From Balanoglossus misakiensis (lineage: Eukaryota; Hemichordata): 64,000 nt of DNA. The stretch is taken from contig CM082593.2 in NCBI GenBank assembly GCA_040954595.2, positions 4,092,001-4,156,000 of the forward strand, given 5' to 3'. Of the stretch, positions 8,601 through 19,781 are shown in pieces. A model generated the notes under the pieces. It was not told the origin of the DNA. It saw only the letters and a list, made by a program, of their open reading frames with translations, and ran no database searches. Position numbers and translations under genes: made by a program. Positions within the stretch are counted from its first letter, which is position 1, and the number at the start of each line of letters is the position of its first letter.

Positions 8601-10661
8601 ATGTCCTGGAACACACTTCGCACGTTTGAGGGAGTGAAATTCCCGAGAAACGAGTCCGACTTCGCGGGAGAGTTCTTCTATCGTATGCGAGAAACCCGGA
8701 CGGCGCTGAATCGCTACGCTACCACCACCAGCCAAAGTGATTCGTTCTACAAAAATGTCACCGCGAAACTGGCCACCTATAACAAGGGCGCTTTTCCCAA
8801 CTATGACCCAGACGTCAACACACTTCTTGGATCCTCGCGGGCGTCCCATGGACGCAGCAGAGGTAAGCGAGGTTTGGGAAGCATAAAGTTATCGAGTATG
8901 GCAACTACCGATAGCATCCTCATCGACGCCGAAACGCTTCGCGCCGACAGATCGGAACGGGCACGGAAGATCATACAGGACCAACTGCGATCCAGGGCCA
9001 ACAGACAACTGTTGGCTGGATCACCACAAGCTATGCCAAAAATCGACATCAACAGAGTTCTGACACTTGCAGAAAACGGCGGCGGGGTGTTGACACCAGA
9101 AAAGCTAGCGCCACCTTCTTCGTACCCCGTTGGCATGACAACGAAAGACTATCTAAGAACACACCTTCGGCAGACTCCTTACGCGTTCCAGCTTGGTCGC
9201 GGTGGGGACGTTGAAAGCAAGGATATCTATACCAGATACCGATTGCCTTCTTTGCGAATGCAAAAGGGAAACGAAAACCTTAACAGACCAACCAACCAGT
9301 CAGAATTTCTGCAAGGTTTGGAGGATTCGGACGTAGAGAACGGTAACCTTGGCGACAGCTACGCTGCAGGTGGGAAAGGAAAAACAAAGGAGAAGAAGAA
9401 ACGGACGCAAAGGGGCGATAAGGGCGAAAAAGGAACTGGCAACGAATTGGCCAGCTGGGCGGACAACCCCAAAGGGAAAAGTGTCGGGAAGAGTAATCGG
9501 CGACAGAACACGACCATTGACGGCGACGACAGCAAGAGCGACACCTCGAGTTACAGAGACGAGTCTGTTCTCTCACCTATCGTCGAAAGCGACCGAGAAA
9601 GAGACAGAGAGAATGCGGACAGTCCGCGAGATTCGGCGGAAGGCTGGACAGACCGTTTGATGGAGCTGGTCATGGAAAAACAAATCAGTCCTTCTGCCAG
9701 CTCCATGAAAAACGGGAACGATAGGTCCGACAGGGTCGCGGGGAAGAAGACGGTGAGCTTTCAAAGAGATGGACTCGAATCGATTCGCATTATTTCACCG
9801 ATGCAGGAAAATAGAAACTCGACGCAAGAAGAGCTCGATACAGATGAAAGTAGCACTGAAAATTCTGCGAAGGAGCACGCCGCGAAGGACCAGCAAACAG
9901 CAAATGATTTGCCGCCGTGGCGAACTCTGGGGGCGATCATTAAATCGAAGGGCAAACTAAGAAAGAAGCGGAAGAAGAAGACAGCCCCACTGTCTGCTAT
10001 CAGTCCGCGCGTGGGAAGTCCTATACCAAAAGAATTAAGTTTAGACAACGAATTTGAGGGGGAATCTTCATCGGTTGCGAAAGAAAAGAAAAAGAAGAAG
10101 AGGGTTACGAAAACGGCGCAGTCCTCGGAAGATGAAAGCGTTACGGAGAATGACGAAAGTGCGATAGGTTTCACTGGTGATGACGAGAATAAAAGTAACG
10201 ATGACGTCAACCCATTACAAGTTAAAACTCTACCCGGCGGATACTTTTATGAACGGCGACAGAGGGCGCCCAGCACAGAGTTCCTTAGCGACGAAGAATT
10301 CAGAGAGAGAATTAAAAGAATTCTGGACGAAGATCCCCCGAAACCAAGCCCCCCGCCGAGACAGGAATCCCCAACCCAAGATCAGAATGTGGATGACGAG
10401 AAAAAATCGCGAAGAAACAGCGAGCCGCCGTTCCTTTTGCCCGAATTTCGTCGGCCGGATAACTCGCCTTTTGTGACGTCATGCGTTGCCTGGAATTACG
10501 TCCCGAAACCCGAAACGACGGCAATCATTGAAGACGAAGATATCGAAATCACGGGACTTCTACTTCAGATGAGAAACTGCAGATACATCCGATGGGGAAA
10601 GAAAGACTTGGAGATCTTGCGAAGACTAGATGAATTAGAGGACTTAGCGAGGTTTTCGTAA
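8601..10661 (+). CDS. Uncharacterised 686-residue protein with CRYIRWGK motif (RWGK-B)
   Basis: The frame is open from a GTG at 8532, but the first ATG is at 8601 (MSWNTLRTFEGVKFP), giving 686 residues. No known domain was recognised. The N-terminal 230 residues look ordered, with FAGEFFYRMRETRTALNRYA, helices such as RADRSERARKIIQDQL, and TKDYLRTHLRQTPYAFQLG. Residues 265-640 are highly charged and disordered, with several Lys-rich patches (KKKTAPL, KEKKKKKR) that could be nuclear signals, Ser/Asp/Glu clusters and PPKPSPPPR. The C-terminus reads MRNCRYIRWGKKDLEILRRL (657-676) and ends soon after. The shared C-terminal motif relates it to the divergent gene at 5683-7101, and the pair probably arose by inverted duplication. 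A nuclear or cytoskeletal scaffold is only a guess. Confidence 0.8.
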   Translation: MSWNTLRTFEGVKFPRNESDFAGEFFYRMRETRTALNRYATTTSQSDSFYKNVTAKLATYNKGAFPNYDPDVNTLLGSSRASHGRSRGKRGLGSIKLSSMATTDSILIDAETLRADRSERARKIIQDQLRSRANRQLLAGSPQAMPKIDINRVLTLAENGGGVLTPEKLAPPSSYPVGMTTKDYLRTHLRQTPYAFQLGRGGDVESKDIYTRYRLPSLRMQKGNENLNRPTNQSEFLQGLEDSDVENGNLGDSYAAGGKGKTKEKKKRTQRGDKGEKGTGNELASWADNPKGKSVGKSNRRQNTTIDGDDSKSDTSSYRDESVLSPIVESDRERDRENADSPRDSAEGWTDRLMELVMEKQISPSASSMKNGNDRSDRVAGKKTVSFQRDGLESIRIISPMQENRNSTQEELDTDESSTENSAKEHAAKDQQTANDLPPWRTLGAIIKSKGKLRKKRKKKTAPLSAISPRVGSPIPKELSLDNEFEGESSSVAKEKKKKKRVTKTAQSSEDESVTENDESAIGFTGDDENKSNDDVNPLQVKTLPGGYFYERRQRAPSTEFLSDEEFRERIKRILDEDPPKPSPPPRQESPTQDQNVDDEKKSRRNSEPPFLLPEFRRPDNSPFVTSCVAWNYVPKPETTAIIEDEDIEITGLLLQMRNCRYIRWGKKDLEILRRLDELEDLARFS

Positions 10662-10897
10662 ATATTCACGAGATATATATGATAAATAGCAATCGCATTT
10701 ATTTAATCCACATCATTTTAATTATGACTCTTGTTAAGGGCGGTACCTAGGTAAAATCTACCGGAGTTCCCCAGTCATTTTAGCGGGGTTCCCATGGGTG
10801 TATCAATGTAGTTACATTAGTGGGTTACAGGAATGCTCAGGAATGTTACCGGGGTTCCCAAATCCATTACCAATGTTCCCTAACCTTAGCAAAAACA

Positions 10898-11035
10898 CTC
10901 GAATTCCTGATTCTGCGAACTTTGGTGATTTTGTCATATTTGGACATTTTTCATGGGCCAAGAAATGTCAAATTCCCGATTTTGCAAACTTTTGTGATTT
11001 TGTTACTAAGGACATTTTTCATGGGCTATAGGCCT
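10898..11035 (+). repeat. Two degenerate copies of the 88-bp satellite motif
   Basis: The satellite's core (ggacatttttcatggg) occurs at 10942 and again at 11010, preceded by diverged versions of its cgactt-gattttggtg half. Spacing is 68 bases rather than 88. This looks like an old, separated outlier of the main array 1.1 kb downstream. Confidence 0.6.
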
Positions 11036-11548
11036 AGCTCATATAGGACTAAATCGATAGTTTTGTGAGTGTTGTAGTTGGTGGTACATCGTACACTGTT
11101 ACTTCTAGAGATTTATTAAATCTCCCGCGAGATGGCGTTTTAAGATGCTGTAAGAGTACGATGCATTGAATTGACATAAATCGCGTTTAAACGTTCACTT
11201 TCCACCTGAATTTCCAACTGACTTGTTCGCCTTGTTAGAGTATAGGATTTGTGAGGAATCACTGCATTGGTTTCGCGTAATCACGTGGACTGTGACGTAA
11301 TGAAAACAACAAAATGGCGGCGCCCACACGCAACGTGTGAAGTTTTCCAAAAGGTACAGTACAATTCCATTCCATTCCATTCCCATGTAACGATGTTAAA
11401 CGTAATGTACAAAAATGATTTATAGTAAGTGCTCTCTACTCGACCGTGCCCTCGGCTACTCTCGCTGTCTTAGCTTAGCTAGCATTTGCAGGATTTATTG
11501 TGTATTGCACTTTGCAGTGATATCGACATGGCACACGTAGCCACGCCC

Positions 11549-11720
11549 ACAGGCGCTCAAGACGATCGCTTCGCGATGGGGGCTGCAGTTCGCGATGGGG
11601 TGGGGGTGGGGGGCTTCAGTACCCCTTTTATATATAGGGGTACTGAAGCCCCCCCCCCCCACCCCACCCCATCGCGAACTGCAGCCACCCATCGCGAAGC
11701 GATCGTCTTGAGCGCCTGTG
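11549..11720. repeat. 172-bp near-perfect palindrome
   Basis: The left arm (cacaggcgctcaagacgatc onward, through gcttcgcgatgggggctgca) and the right arm (ending gatcgtcttgagcgcctgtg) are reverse complements over about 80 bases with one or two indels. The loop is a short AT stretch (ttttatatata) next to G-runs on one side and C-runs on the other. No ORF is plausible. It could be a fold-back transposon or a transcribed hairpin. Confidence 0.85.
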
Positions 11721-11891
11721 CACGTAGCCGTGCGTACACTGTACAGGTCTATGTGTTCACACACACAGTTCTGTACGCACGGTACGTAGGTGTTGTAAAG
11801 GAACAGTAACTATTGAAAATATTGTGCTCAACAACTATAGTTTATTGTTCCTGTCATGTTTAAATGGCAAGTGTTCAGCTTGTCAACAAAT

Positions 11892-11980
11892 TATGTGTAC
11901 ATGTAGCCTGTTCCCCATACCCAGTGTGTTTTAGATAGACTCAAACACAATGGGTATGGTGACCAGGCTAGTGTACATGT
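11892..11980. mobile_element. Short fold-back element (MITE-like)
   Basis: The arm gtgtacatgtagcctgttcc / ccatacccagtgtgttt is mirrored by aaacacaatgggtatgg / tgaccaggctagtgtacatg. The arms are about 38 bases, about 85% complementary, around a loop of about 10 bases. The small size and good pairing suggest a dispersed non-autonomous element. Confidence 0.55.
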
Positions 11981-12044
11981 TAAGAGCAATATGACACAAG
12001 TATGCCAAAACGACCAAAATTCACAAAGTCAAGATATGTGAGAT

Positions 12045-12099
12045 GTTGTCATTTTGTGAGCATTTGTCAGTTGTAATCCATGCATATGACATGAAAATG
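12045..12099 (+). repeat. Left flanking direct repeat of the satellite array
   Basis: The segment contains gttgtaatccatgcatatga followed by catgaaaatg. Nearly the same text recurs at 19485-19540 at the right end of the array. Both are preceded by a ttgtcatt-ttt stretch. Confidence 0.75.
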
Positions 12100-12268
12100 A
12101 CAAATAGACTAAAATTCACAAAAAGTGACAATTTTCCGACTTCGCCGACTTTGGTGTTTGTGTCATTTCTGGACATTTTTCATGGGTTATAGCTCATGAA
12201 AATTGTCAAAAAGTGACCATTTTCCGACTTCCCCGATTTTGGTGTTATTGTCATTTCTGGACATTTTT

Positions 12269-14017
12269 CAGGGTTATAGCTCATCAAAATTGTCAAAAAG
12301 TGGCCATTTTCCGACTTCGTGGATGTTGGTGTTTGTGTCATTTCTGGACATTTTTCATGGGTTATAGCTCATGAAAATTGACTAAAAGTGGCCATTTTCC
12401 GACTTCCAGGATTTTGGTGTTTGTGTCATTTCTGGACATTTTTCATGGGTTATAGCTCATGAAAATTGACTAAAAGTGGCCATTTTCCGACTTACAGGAT
12501 TTTGGTGTTTGTGTCATTTCTGGACATTTTTCATGGGTTATAGCTCATGAAAATTGACTAAAAGTGACCATTTTCCGACTTCCAGGATTTTGTTTTTTTT
12601 TGTCATTTCTGGACATTTTTCATGGGTTATAGCTCACGAAAATTGACTAAAAGTGGCCATTTTCCGACTTCCAGGATTTTGGTGTTATTGTCATTTCTGG
12701 ACATTTTTCATGGGTTATAGCTCACGAAAATTGTCAAAAAGTGACCATTTTCCGACTTCCAGGATTTTGGTGTTTGTGTCATTTCTGGACATTTTTCATG
12801 GGTTATAGCTCATGAAAATTGACTAAAAGTGGCCATTTTCCGACTTCCAGGATTTTGGTGTTTGTGTCATTTCTGGACATTTTTCATGGGTTATAGCTCA
12901 TGAAAATTGACTAAAAGTGGCCATTTTTTTGACTTCCAGGATTTTGGTGTTTGTGTCATTTCTGGACATTTTTCATGGGTTATAGCTCATGAAAATGGAC
13001 TAAAAGTGGCCATTTTCCGACTTCCAGGATTTTGGTGTTTGTGTCATTTCTGGACATTTTTCATGGGTTATAGCTCACGAAAATTGACTAAAAGTGGCCA
13101 TTTTCCGACTTCCAGGATTTTGGTGTTTGTGTCATTTCTGGACATTTTTCATGGGTTATAGCTCACGAAAATTGACTAAAAGTGGCCATTTTCCGACTTC
13201 CAGGATTTTGGTGTTTGTGTCATTTCTGGACATTTTTCATGGGTTATAGCTCATGAAAATTGACAAAAAGTGACCATTTTCCGACTTCCCCGATTTTGGT
13301 GTTTGTGTCATTTCTGGACATTTTTCAGGGTTATAGCTCATCAAAATTGTCAAAAAGTGGCCATTTTCCGACTTCGTGGATGTTGGTGTTTGTGTCATTT
13401 CTGGACATTTTTCATGGGTTATAGCTCATGAAAATTGACTAAAAGTGGCCATTTTCCGACTTCCAGGATTTTGGTGTTTGTGTCATTTCTGGACATTTTT
13501 CATGGGTTATAGCTCATGAAAATTGACTAAAAGTGGCCATTTTCCGACTTACAGGATTTTGGTGTTTGTGTCATTTCTGGACATTTTTCATGGGTTATAG
13601 CTCATGAAAATTGACTAAAAGTGACCATTTTCCGACTTCCAGGATTTTGTTTTTTTTTGTCATTTCTGGACATTTTTCATGGGTTATAGCTCACGAAAAT
13701 TGACTAAAAGTGGCCATTTTCCGACTTCCAGGATTTTGGTGTTATTGTCATTTCTGGACATTTTTCATGGGTTATAGCTCACGAAAATTGTCAAAAAGTG
13801 ACCATTTTCCGACTTCCAGGATTTTGGTGTTTGTGTCATTTCTGGACATTTTTCATGGGTTATAGCTCATGAAAATTGACTAAAAGTGGCCATTTTCCGA
13901 CTTCCAGGATTTTGGTGTTTGTGTCATTTCTGGACATTTTTCATGGGTTATAGCTCATGAAAATTGACTAAAAGTGGCCATTTTTTTGACTTCCAGGATT
14001 TTGGTGTTTGTGTCATT
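12269..14017 (+). repeat. Higher-order 12-monomer duplication (about 1057 bp) in the satellite
   Basis: The rare variant cagggttatagctcatcaaa occurs at 12269 and at 13326, 1057 bases apart. The same ordered series of variants follows each (cgtggatgttgg, acttacagg, T-run, gttattg, gtcaaaaagtgacc, ttttttgac). The copies part at about 12.97 and 14.02 kb, where one has gaaaatggac and the other gaaaattgac. Confidence 0.85.
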
Positions 14018-17000
14018 TCTGGACATTTTTCATGGGTTATAGCTCACGAAAATTGACTAAAAGTGGCCATTTTCCGACTTCCAGGATTTTGGTGTTTGTG
14101 TCATTTCTGGACATTTTTCATGGGTTATAGCTCACGAAAATTGACTAAAAGTGGCCATTTTCCGACTTCCAGGATTTTGGTGTTTGTGTCATTTCTGGAC
14201 ATTTTTCATGGGTTATAGCTCACGAAAATTGACTAAAAGTGGCCATTTTCCGACTTCCAGGATTTTGGTGTTATTGTCATTTCTGGACATTTTTCATGGG
14301 TTATAGCTCACGAAAATTGACTAAAAGTGGCCATTTTCCGACTTCCAGGATTTTGGTGTTTGTGTCATTTCTGGACATTTTTCATGGGTTATAGCTCACG
14401 AAAATTGACTAAAAGTGGCCATTTTCCGACTTCCAGGATTTTGGTGTTATTGTCATTTCTGGACATTTTTCATGGGTTATAGCTCACGAAAATTGACTAA
14501 AAGTGGCCATTTTCCGACTTCCAGGATTTTGGTGTTTGTGTCATTTCTGGACATTTTTCATGGGTTATAGCTCATGAAAATTGACTAAAAGTGGCCATTT
14601 TCCGACTTCCAGGATTTTGGTGTTTGTGTCATTTCTGGACATTTTTCATGGGTTATAGCTCACGAAAATTGACTAAAAGTGGCCATTTTCCGACTTCCAG
14701 GATTTTGGTGTTATTGTCATTTCTGGACATTTTTCATGGGTTATAGCTCACGAAAATTGACTAAAAGTGGCCATTTTCCGACTTCCAGGATTTTGGTGTT
14801 TGTGTCATTTCTGGACATTTTTCATGGGTTATAGCTCACGAAAATTGACTAAAAGTGGCCATTTTCCGACTTCCAGGATTTTGGTGTTTGTGTCATTTCT
14901 GGACATTTTTCATGGGTTATAGCTCATGAAAATTGACTAAAAGTGGCCATTTTCCGACTTCCAGGATTTTGGTGTTTGTGTCATTTCTGGACATTTTTCA
15001 TGGGTTATAGCTCATGAAAATTGACTAAAAGTGGCCATTTTCCGACTTCCAGGATTTTGGTGTTTGTGTCATTTCTGGACATTTTTCATGGGTTATAGCT
15101 CATGAAAATTGACTAAAAGTGGCCATTTTCCGACTTCCAGGATTTTGGTGTTATTGTCATTTCTGGACATTTTTCATGGGTTATAGCTCACGAAAATTGA
15201 CTAAAAGTGGCCATTTTCCGACTTCCAGGATTTTGGTGTTTGTGTCATTTCTGGACATTTTTCATGGGTTATAGCTCACGAAAATTGACTAAAAGTGGCC
15301 ATTTTCCGACTTCCAGGATTTTGGTGTTTGTGTCATTTCTGGACATTTTTCATGGGTTATAGCTCATGAAAATTGACTAAAAGTGGCCATTTTCCGACTT
15401 CCAGGATTTTGGTGTTTGTGTCATTTCTGGACATTTTTCATGGGTTATAGCTCATGAAAATTGACTAAAAGTGGCCATTTTCCGACTTCCAGGATTTTGG
15501 TGTTTGTGTCATTTCTGGACATTTTTCATGGGTTATAGCTCATGAAAATTGACTAAAAGTGACCATTTTCCGACTTCCAGGATTTTGTTTTTTTTTGTCA
15601 TTTCTGGACATTTTTCATGGGTTATAGCTCACGAAAATTGACTAAAAGTGGCCATTTTCCGACTTCCAGGATTTTGGTGTTATTGTCATTTCTGGACATT
15701 TTTCATGGGTTATAGCTCACGAAAATTGTCAAAAAGTGACCATTTTCCGACTTCCAGGATTTTGGTGTTTGTGTCATTTCTGGACATTTTTCATGGGTTA
15801 TAGCTCATGAAAATTGACTAAAAGTGGCCATTTTCCGACTTCCAGGATTTTGGTGTTTGTGTCATTTCTGGACATTTTTCATGGGTTATAGCTCATGAAA
15901 ATTGACTAAAAGTGGCCATTTTTTTGACTTCCAGGATTTTGGTGTTTGTGTCATTTCTGGACATTTTTCATGGGTTATAGCTCATGAAAATGGACTAAAA
16001 GTGGCCATTTTCCGACTTCCAGGATTTTGGTGTTTGTGTCATTTCTGGACATTTTTCATGGGTTATAGCTCACGAAAATTGACTAAAAGTGGCCATTTTC
16101 CGACTTCCAGGATTTTGGTGTTTGTGTCATTTCTGGACATTTTTCATGGGTTATAGCTCACGAAAATTGACTAAAAGTGGCCATTTTCCGACTTCCAGGA
16201 TTTTGGTGTTTGTGTCATTTCTGGACATTTTTCATGGGTTATAGCTCATGAAAATTGACAAAAAGTGACCATTTTCCGACTTCCCCGATTTTGGTGTTTG
16301 TGTCATTTCTGGACATTTTTCAGGGTTATAGCTCATCAAAATTGTCAAAAAGTGGCCATTTTCCGACTTCGTGGATGTTGGTGTTTGTGTCATTTCTGGA
16401 CATTTTTCATGGGTTATAGCTCATGAAAATTGACTAAAAGTGGCCATTTTCCGACTTCCAGGATTTTGGTGTTTGTGTCATTTCTGGACATTTTTCATGG
16501 GTTATAGCTCATGAAAATTGACTAAAAGTGGCCATTTTCCGACTTACAGGATTTTGGTGTTTGTGTCATTTCTGGACATTTTTCATGGGTTATAGCTCAT
16601 GAAAATTGACTAAAAGTGACCATTTTCCGACTTCCAGGATTTTGTTTTTTTTTGTCATTTCTGGACATTTTTCATGGGTTATAGCTCACGAAAATTGACT
16701 AAAAGTGGCCATTTTCCGACTTCCAGGATTTTGGTGTTATTGTCATTTCTGGACATTTTTCATGGGTTATAGCTCACGAAAATTGTCAAAAAGTGACCAT
16801 TTTCCGACTTCCAGGATTTTGGTGTTTGTGTCATTTCTGGACATTTTTCATGGGTTATAGCTCATGAAAATTGACTAAAAGTGGCCATTTTCCGACTTCC
16901 AGGATTTTGGTGTTTGTGTCATTTCTGGACATTTTTCATGGGTTATAGCTCATGAAAATTGACTAAAAGTGGCCATTTTTTTGACTTCCAGGATTTTGGT

Positions 17001-18000
17001 GTTTGTGTCATTTCTGGACATTTTTCATGGGTTATAGCTCACGAAAATTGACTAAAAGTGGCCATTTTCCGACTTCCAGGATTTTGGTGTTTGTGTCATT
17101 TCTGGACATTTTTCATGGGTTATAGCTCACGAAAATTGACTAAAAGTGGCCATTTTCCGACTTCCAGGATTTTGGTGTTTGTGTCATTTCTGGACATTTT
17201 TCATGGGTTATAGCTCACGAAAATTGACTAAAAGTGGCCATTTTCCGACTTCCAGGATTTTGGTGTTATTGTCATTTCTGGACATTTTTCATGGGTTATA
17301 GCTCACGAAAATTGACTAAAAGTGGCCATTTTCCGACTTCCAGGATTTTGGTGTTTGTGTCATTTCTGGACATTTTTCATGGGTTATAGCTCACGAAAAT
17401 TGACTAAAAGTGGCCATTTTCCGACTTCCAGGATTTTGGTGTTATTGTCATTTCTGGACATTTTTCATGGGTTATAGCTCACGAAAATTGACTAAAAGTG
17501 GCCATTTTCCGACTTCCAGGATTTTGGTGTTTGTGTCATTTCTGGACATTTTTCATGGGTTATAGCTCATGAAAATTGACTAAAAGTGGCCATTTTCCGA
17601 CTTCCAGGATTTTGGTGTTTGTGTCATTTCTGGACATTTTTCATGGGTTATAGCTCACGAAAATTGACTAAAAGTGGCCATTTTCCGACTTCCAGGATTT
17701 TGGTGTTATTGTCATTTCTGGACATTTTTCATGGGTTATAGCTCACGAAAATTGACTAAAAGTGGCCATTTTCCGACTTCCAGGATTTTGGTGTTTGTGT
17801 CATTTCTGGACATTTTTCATGGGTTATAGCTCACGAAAATTGACTAAAAGTGGCCATTTTCCGACTTCCAGGATTTTGGTGTTTGTGTCATTTCTGGACA
17901 TTTTTCATGGGTTATAGCTCATGAAAATTGACTAAAAGTGGCCATTTTCCGACTTCCAGGATTTTGGTGTTTGTGTCATTTCTGGACATTTTTCATGGCT
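12550..18000 (+). repeat. Higher-order duplication with 2995-bp offset in the satellite
   Basis: Markers at 12592 (T-run), 12907, 13326 (cagggtt), 14270, 14446 and 14707 (gttattg) recur exactly 2995 bases later, at 15587, 15902, 16321, 17265, 17441 and 17702. The marker at 12490 (acttacagg) does not recur at 15485, and the one at 15147 does not recur at 18142. The duplicated segment is therefore about 2.2-2.6 kb, roughly 12.55-15.0 kb and 15.55-18.0 kb. A 255-base frame in each copy is identical. Confidence 0.85.
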
Positions 18001-19484
18001 TATAGCTCATGAAAATTGACTAAAAGTGGCCATTTTCCGACTTCCAGGATTTTGGTGTTTGTGTCATTTCTGGACATTTTTCATGGGTTATAGCTCATGA
18101 AAATTGACTAAAAGTGGCCATTTTCCGACTTCCAGGATTTTGGTGTTTGTGTCATTTCTGGACATTTTTCATGGGTTATAGCTCATGAAAATTGACTAAA
18201 AGTGGCCATTTTCCGACTTCCAGGATTTTGGTGTTTGTGTCATTTCTGGACATTTTTCATGGGTTATAGCTCATGAAAATTGACTAAAAGTGGCCATTTT
18301 CCGACTTCCAGGATTTTGGTGTTTGTGTCATTTCTGGACATTTTTCATGGGTTATAGCTCATGAAAATTGACTAAAAGTGGCCATTTTCCGACTTCCAGG
18401 ATTTTGGTGTTTGTGTCATTTCTGGACATTTTTCATGGGTTATAGCTCATGAAAATTGACTAAAAGTGGCCATTTTCCGACTTCCAGGATTTTGGTGTTT
18501 GTGTCATTTCTGGACATTTTTCATGGGTTATAGCTCATGAAAATTGACTAAAAGTGGCCATTTTCCGACTTCCAGGATTTTGGTGTTTGTGTCATTTCTG
18601 GACATTTTTCATGGGTTATAGCTCATGAAAATTGACTAAAAGTGGCCATTTTCCGACTTCCAGGATTTTGGTGTTTGTGTCATTTCTGGACATTTTTCAT
18701 GGGTTATAGCTCATGAAAATTGACTAAAAGTGGCCATTTTCCGACTTCCAGGATTTTGGTGTTTGTGTCATTTCTGGACATTTTTCATGGGTTATAGCTC
18801 ATGAAAATTGACTAAAAGTGGCCATTTTCCGACTTCCAGGATTTTAGTGTTTGTGTCATTTCTGGACATTTTTCATGGGTTATAGCTCATGAAAATTGAC
18901 TAAAAGTGGCCATTTCCGACTTCCAGGATTTTGGTGTTTGTGTCATTTCTGGACATTTTTCATGGGTTATAGCTCATGAAAATTGACTAAAAGTGGCCAT
19001 TTCCCGACTTCCAGGATTTTGGTGTTTGTGTCATTTCTGGACATTTTTCATGGGTTATAGCTCATGAAAATTGACTAAAAGTGGCCATTTTCCGACTTCC
19101 AGGATTTTGGTGTTTGTGTCATTTCTGGACATTTTTCATGGGTTATAGCTCATGAAAATTGACTAAAAGTGGCCATTTCCGACTTCCAGGATTTTGGTGT
19201 TTGTGTCATTTCTGGACATTTTTCATGGGTTATAGCTCATGAAAATTGACTAAAAGTGGCCATTTTCCGACTTCCAGGATTTTGGTGTTTGTGTCATTTC
19301 TGGACATTTTTCATGGGTTATAGCTCATGAAAATTGACTAAAAGTGGCCATTTCCGACTTCCAGGATTTTGGTGTTTGTGTCATTTCTGGACATTTTTCA
19401 TGGGTTATAGCTCATGAAAATTGACTAAAAGTGGCCATTTTCCGACTTCCAGGATTTTGGTGTTTGTGTCATTTCTGAAATGAT

Positions 19485-19540
19485 TTTGTCATTATTTTAG
19501 CGTTTGTGAGTTGTAAATCCATGCATATGACATGAAAATG
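19485..19540 (+). repeat. Right flanking direct repeat of the satellite array
   Basis: This is the counterpart of 12045-12099: gttgtaaatccatgcatatg then acatgaaaatg, with one inserted A and a few substitutions upstream. It starts a few bases after the last, truncated 88-bp monomer. Confidence 0.75.
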
Positions 19541-19781
19541 CCAGAATGTTAAGTCATGCATGTGTTCTATTGCATTAAAGGCTGTAGTCAGTCTTTTTCT
19601 CTAATTGTTTATGTTCTTAAACTTACCTCCATTTTTCTTTGCATTGCAGTGAGTTTATAAAGTCGAGGTGAAATCAACTAAATGCTCAGGCGAATGCTTA
19701 TACTACTGATAGGATCCAAGAGTAACGTTCAGGTAGGACTGAATCAATCTCAATCTGAGTCACACACACTGATAGTTTTTT
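19541..19781. other. Short unique spacer between two tandem arrays
   Basis: No gene, hairpin or repeat was recognised. A tttgcattgcag stretch at about 19638 looks like an acceptor site but leads into no usable frame. Confidence 0.3.

Larger units (their letters stand above)
10662..12044. other. Non-coding stretch left of the satellite
   Basis: No gene was seen. It contains degenerate satellite-like copies (10898-11035), a long palindrome (11549-11720) and a small fold-back element (11892-11980). A CCCGCGAG-type phrase at about 11130 resembles a Kaiso-type site but is not exact. Confidence 0.5.
12120..19477 (+). repeat. 88-bp satellite array, about 83 monomers
   Basis: The 88-bp monomer can be written as gacttccaggattttggtgt, ttgtgtcatttctggacatt, tttcatgggttatagctcat, gaaaattgactaaaagtggc, cattttcc. 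Successive copies sit exactly 88 bases apart (for example 18391 and 18479). Some right-end copies are 87 bases, from one T lost in cattttcc. Left-edge monomers are the most diverged (cgccgactttgg, cccgattttgg), while monomers after about 17.9 kb are almost identical. Marker variants (cagggtt, cgtggatgttgg, acttacagg, a T-run, gttattg, ttttttgac) recur in fixed order, showing larger duplicated blocks. Open frames crossing three monomers at 12907 and 15902 exist only because 264 is a multiple of three. Confidence 0.98.

Noticed and set aside
12907-16156. Identical 84-codon frames at 12907-13161 and 15902-16156
   Set aside because: They run through satellite monomers. The frame stays open only because three 88-bp units are a multiple of three, and the identity comes from the 2995-bp duplication.
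12120-19477. Regular repeats suggesting a CRISPR array
   Set aside because: Units are contiguous without unique spacers, and the window is clearly animal nuclear DNA with spliced genes.
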